The translations under genes and the position numbers were made by a program. From an uncultured Phycisphaerales bacterium (lineage in GTDB: Bacteria; Planctomycetota; Phycisphaerae; Phycisphaerales; UBA1924), in NCBI GenBank assembly GCA_937891445.1, contig CALAFV010000248.1:1-5315 (forward strand): a DNA stretch of 5,315 nt, in the 5' to 3' direction. Within the stretch, counting starts at the first letter, position 1. Each line of letters opens with the position of its first letter. The notes below the pieces were generated by a model. The model had not been told where the DNA came from and searched no databases. It saw nothing but the letters and a program-made list of their open reading frames with translations. Shown here in pieces: positions 4,990-5,315 of the stretch.

Positions 4990-5315
4990 CGCCGCACACT
5001 CCGCCGGGCCTCCCCGGTCTCGACATCAACGCCCATCGCCCCCCGCACCGCCGTCAGCGCCCGCACGTAGTGCGTCTTAGCCGTCGGCTCCGCGATCCCC
5101 AGGTCCGCCGCGATCTGCGCGAACGTCAGTCCGTCGGCCACCTTCGCCAGCAGCACCAGCCGCTGCATCTCCGACAGCCCCGCGACCGCCTCGCGCACGC
5201 GCTGCCGCTCCTCCTCCCCGGCCCGCGCCGCGCCCTCGTCCGATCCGCCCGCGAGCCGCGCCCGCGCCGCCGCCCGGACGCCCGCTGCCCGGTGCCGGTC
5301 CACCGCCGCGTTCGC
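4986..5315 (-). CDS. ECF-type RNA polymerase sigma factor (C-terminal part, cut by window edge)
   Basis: The gene enters from the right edge and encodes the last 109 residues of an alternative sigma factor that would direct RNA polymerase to a dedicated promoter set. The first visible residues, ANAAVDRHR, resemble the end of region 2 in ECF sigmas, followed by a variable Ala/Arg/Glu-rich linker. Region 4 is clear: VREAVAGLSEMQRLVLLAKVADGLTFAQIAADLGIAEPTAKTHYVRALTAVRGAM (reported here in pieces: LSEMQRLVLLAKVADGLTFA, then QIAADLGIAEPTAKTHYVRA), with the helix-turn-helix in TFAQIAADLGIAEPTAKTH for the -35 element. A GTG at 5301-5303 could be read as a start but is almost certainly an internal valine, because reading is open to the edge and region 2 would otherwise be absent. 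The 4-bp overlap with the anti-sigma gene marks a regulatory pair. Its ECF subgroup cannot be assigned without region 2. Confidence 0.88.
   Translation of the reverse strand, partial: ANAAVDRHRAAGVRAAARARLAGGSDEGAARAGEEERQRVREAVAGLSEMQRLVLLAKVADGLTFAQIAADLGIAEPTAKTHYVRALTAVRGAMGVDVETGEARRSVRR

Noticed and set aside
5301..5303. GTG as start of the sigma factor gene
   Set aside because: The frame is open to the window edge and the residues before it (ANAA) resemble the end of sigma region 2, so the gene is truncated by the window rather than starting here.

Overview
This is a GC-rich, gene-dense bacterial window with mostly housekeeping and signalling content. The lineage cannot be fixed from sequence alone. 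A planctomycete, perhaps of the Phycisphaerae type, is my best inference. It rests on the NDUFA9-like epimerase, the ECF sigma/zinc-finger anti-sigma pair, the GC-rich codon choice and the short degenerate heptad repeats between genes. No phage, CRISPR, insertion sequence or classical defence gene is visible.

Layout: (1) Bases 1-173, minus strand, are the N-terminal 57 residues of an ABC transporter ATPase with an intact Walker A; the rest lies off the left edge. (2) A short divergent intergenic region (174-278) holds a possible two-way promoter. (3) Bases 279-1334, plus strand, encode an atypical short-chain dehydrogenase/epimerase of the NDUFA9-like type. (4) About 270 bases without a gene (1335-1604) contain two -10-like boxes. 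(5) Bases 1605-4085, plus strand, encode a full-length RNase R. (6) A convergent intergenic region (4086-4212) is filled by an inverted pair of degenerate 7-bp tandem repeats around a less GC-rich core. (7) On the minus strand, read from the right edge, come the C-terminal part of an ECF-type sigma factor (4986-5315, truncated), a membrane-anchored zinc-finger anti-sigma factor (4498-4989, overlapping the sigma stop by 4 bp), and an 82-residue protein of unknown function (4213-4461).

The sigma and anti-sigma genes form a translationally coupled regulatory pair. The small downstream gene may be co-transcribed with them or may have its own, possibly leaderless, promoter. RNase R and the epimerase lie in the same direction but are separated by 270 bases with their own promoter-like boxes, so they need not be one operon. 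The least ordinary features are the inverted heptad-repeat element, whose right arm supplies the stop codon of the small gene, and a 9-bp promoter-like word shared by rnr and the small gene. Nothing here clearly amounts to a new biological system.
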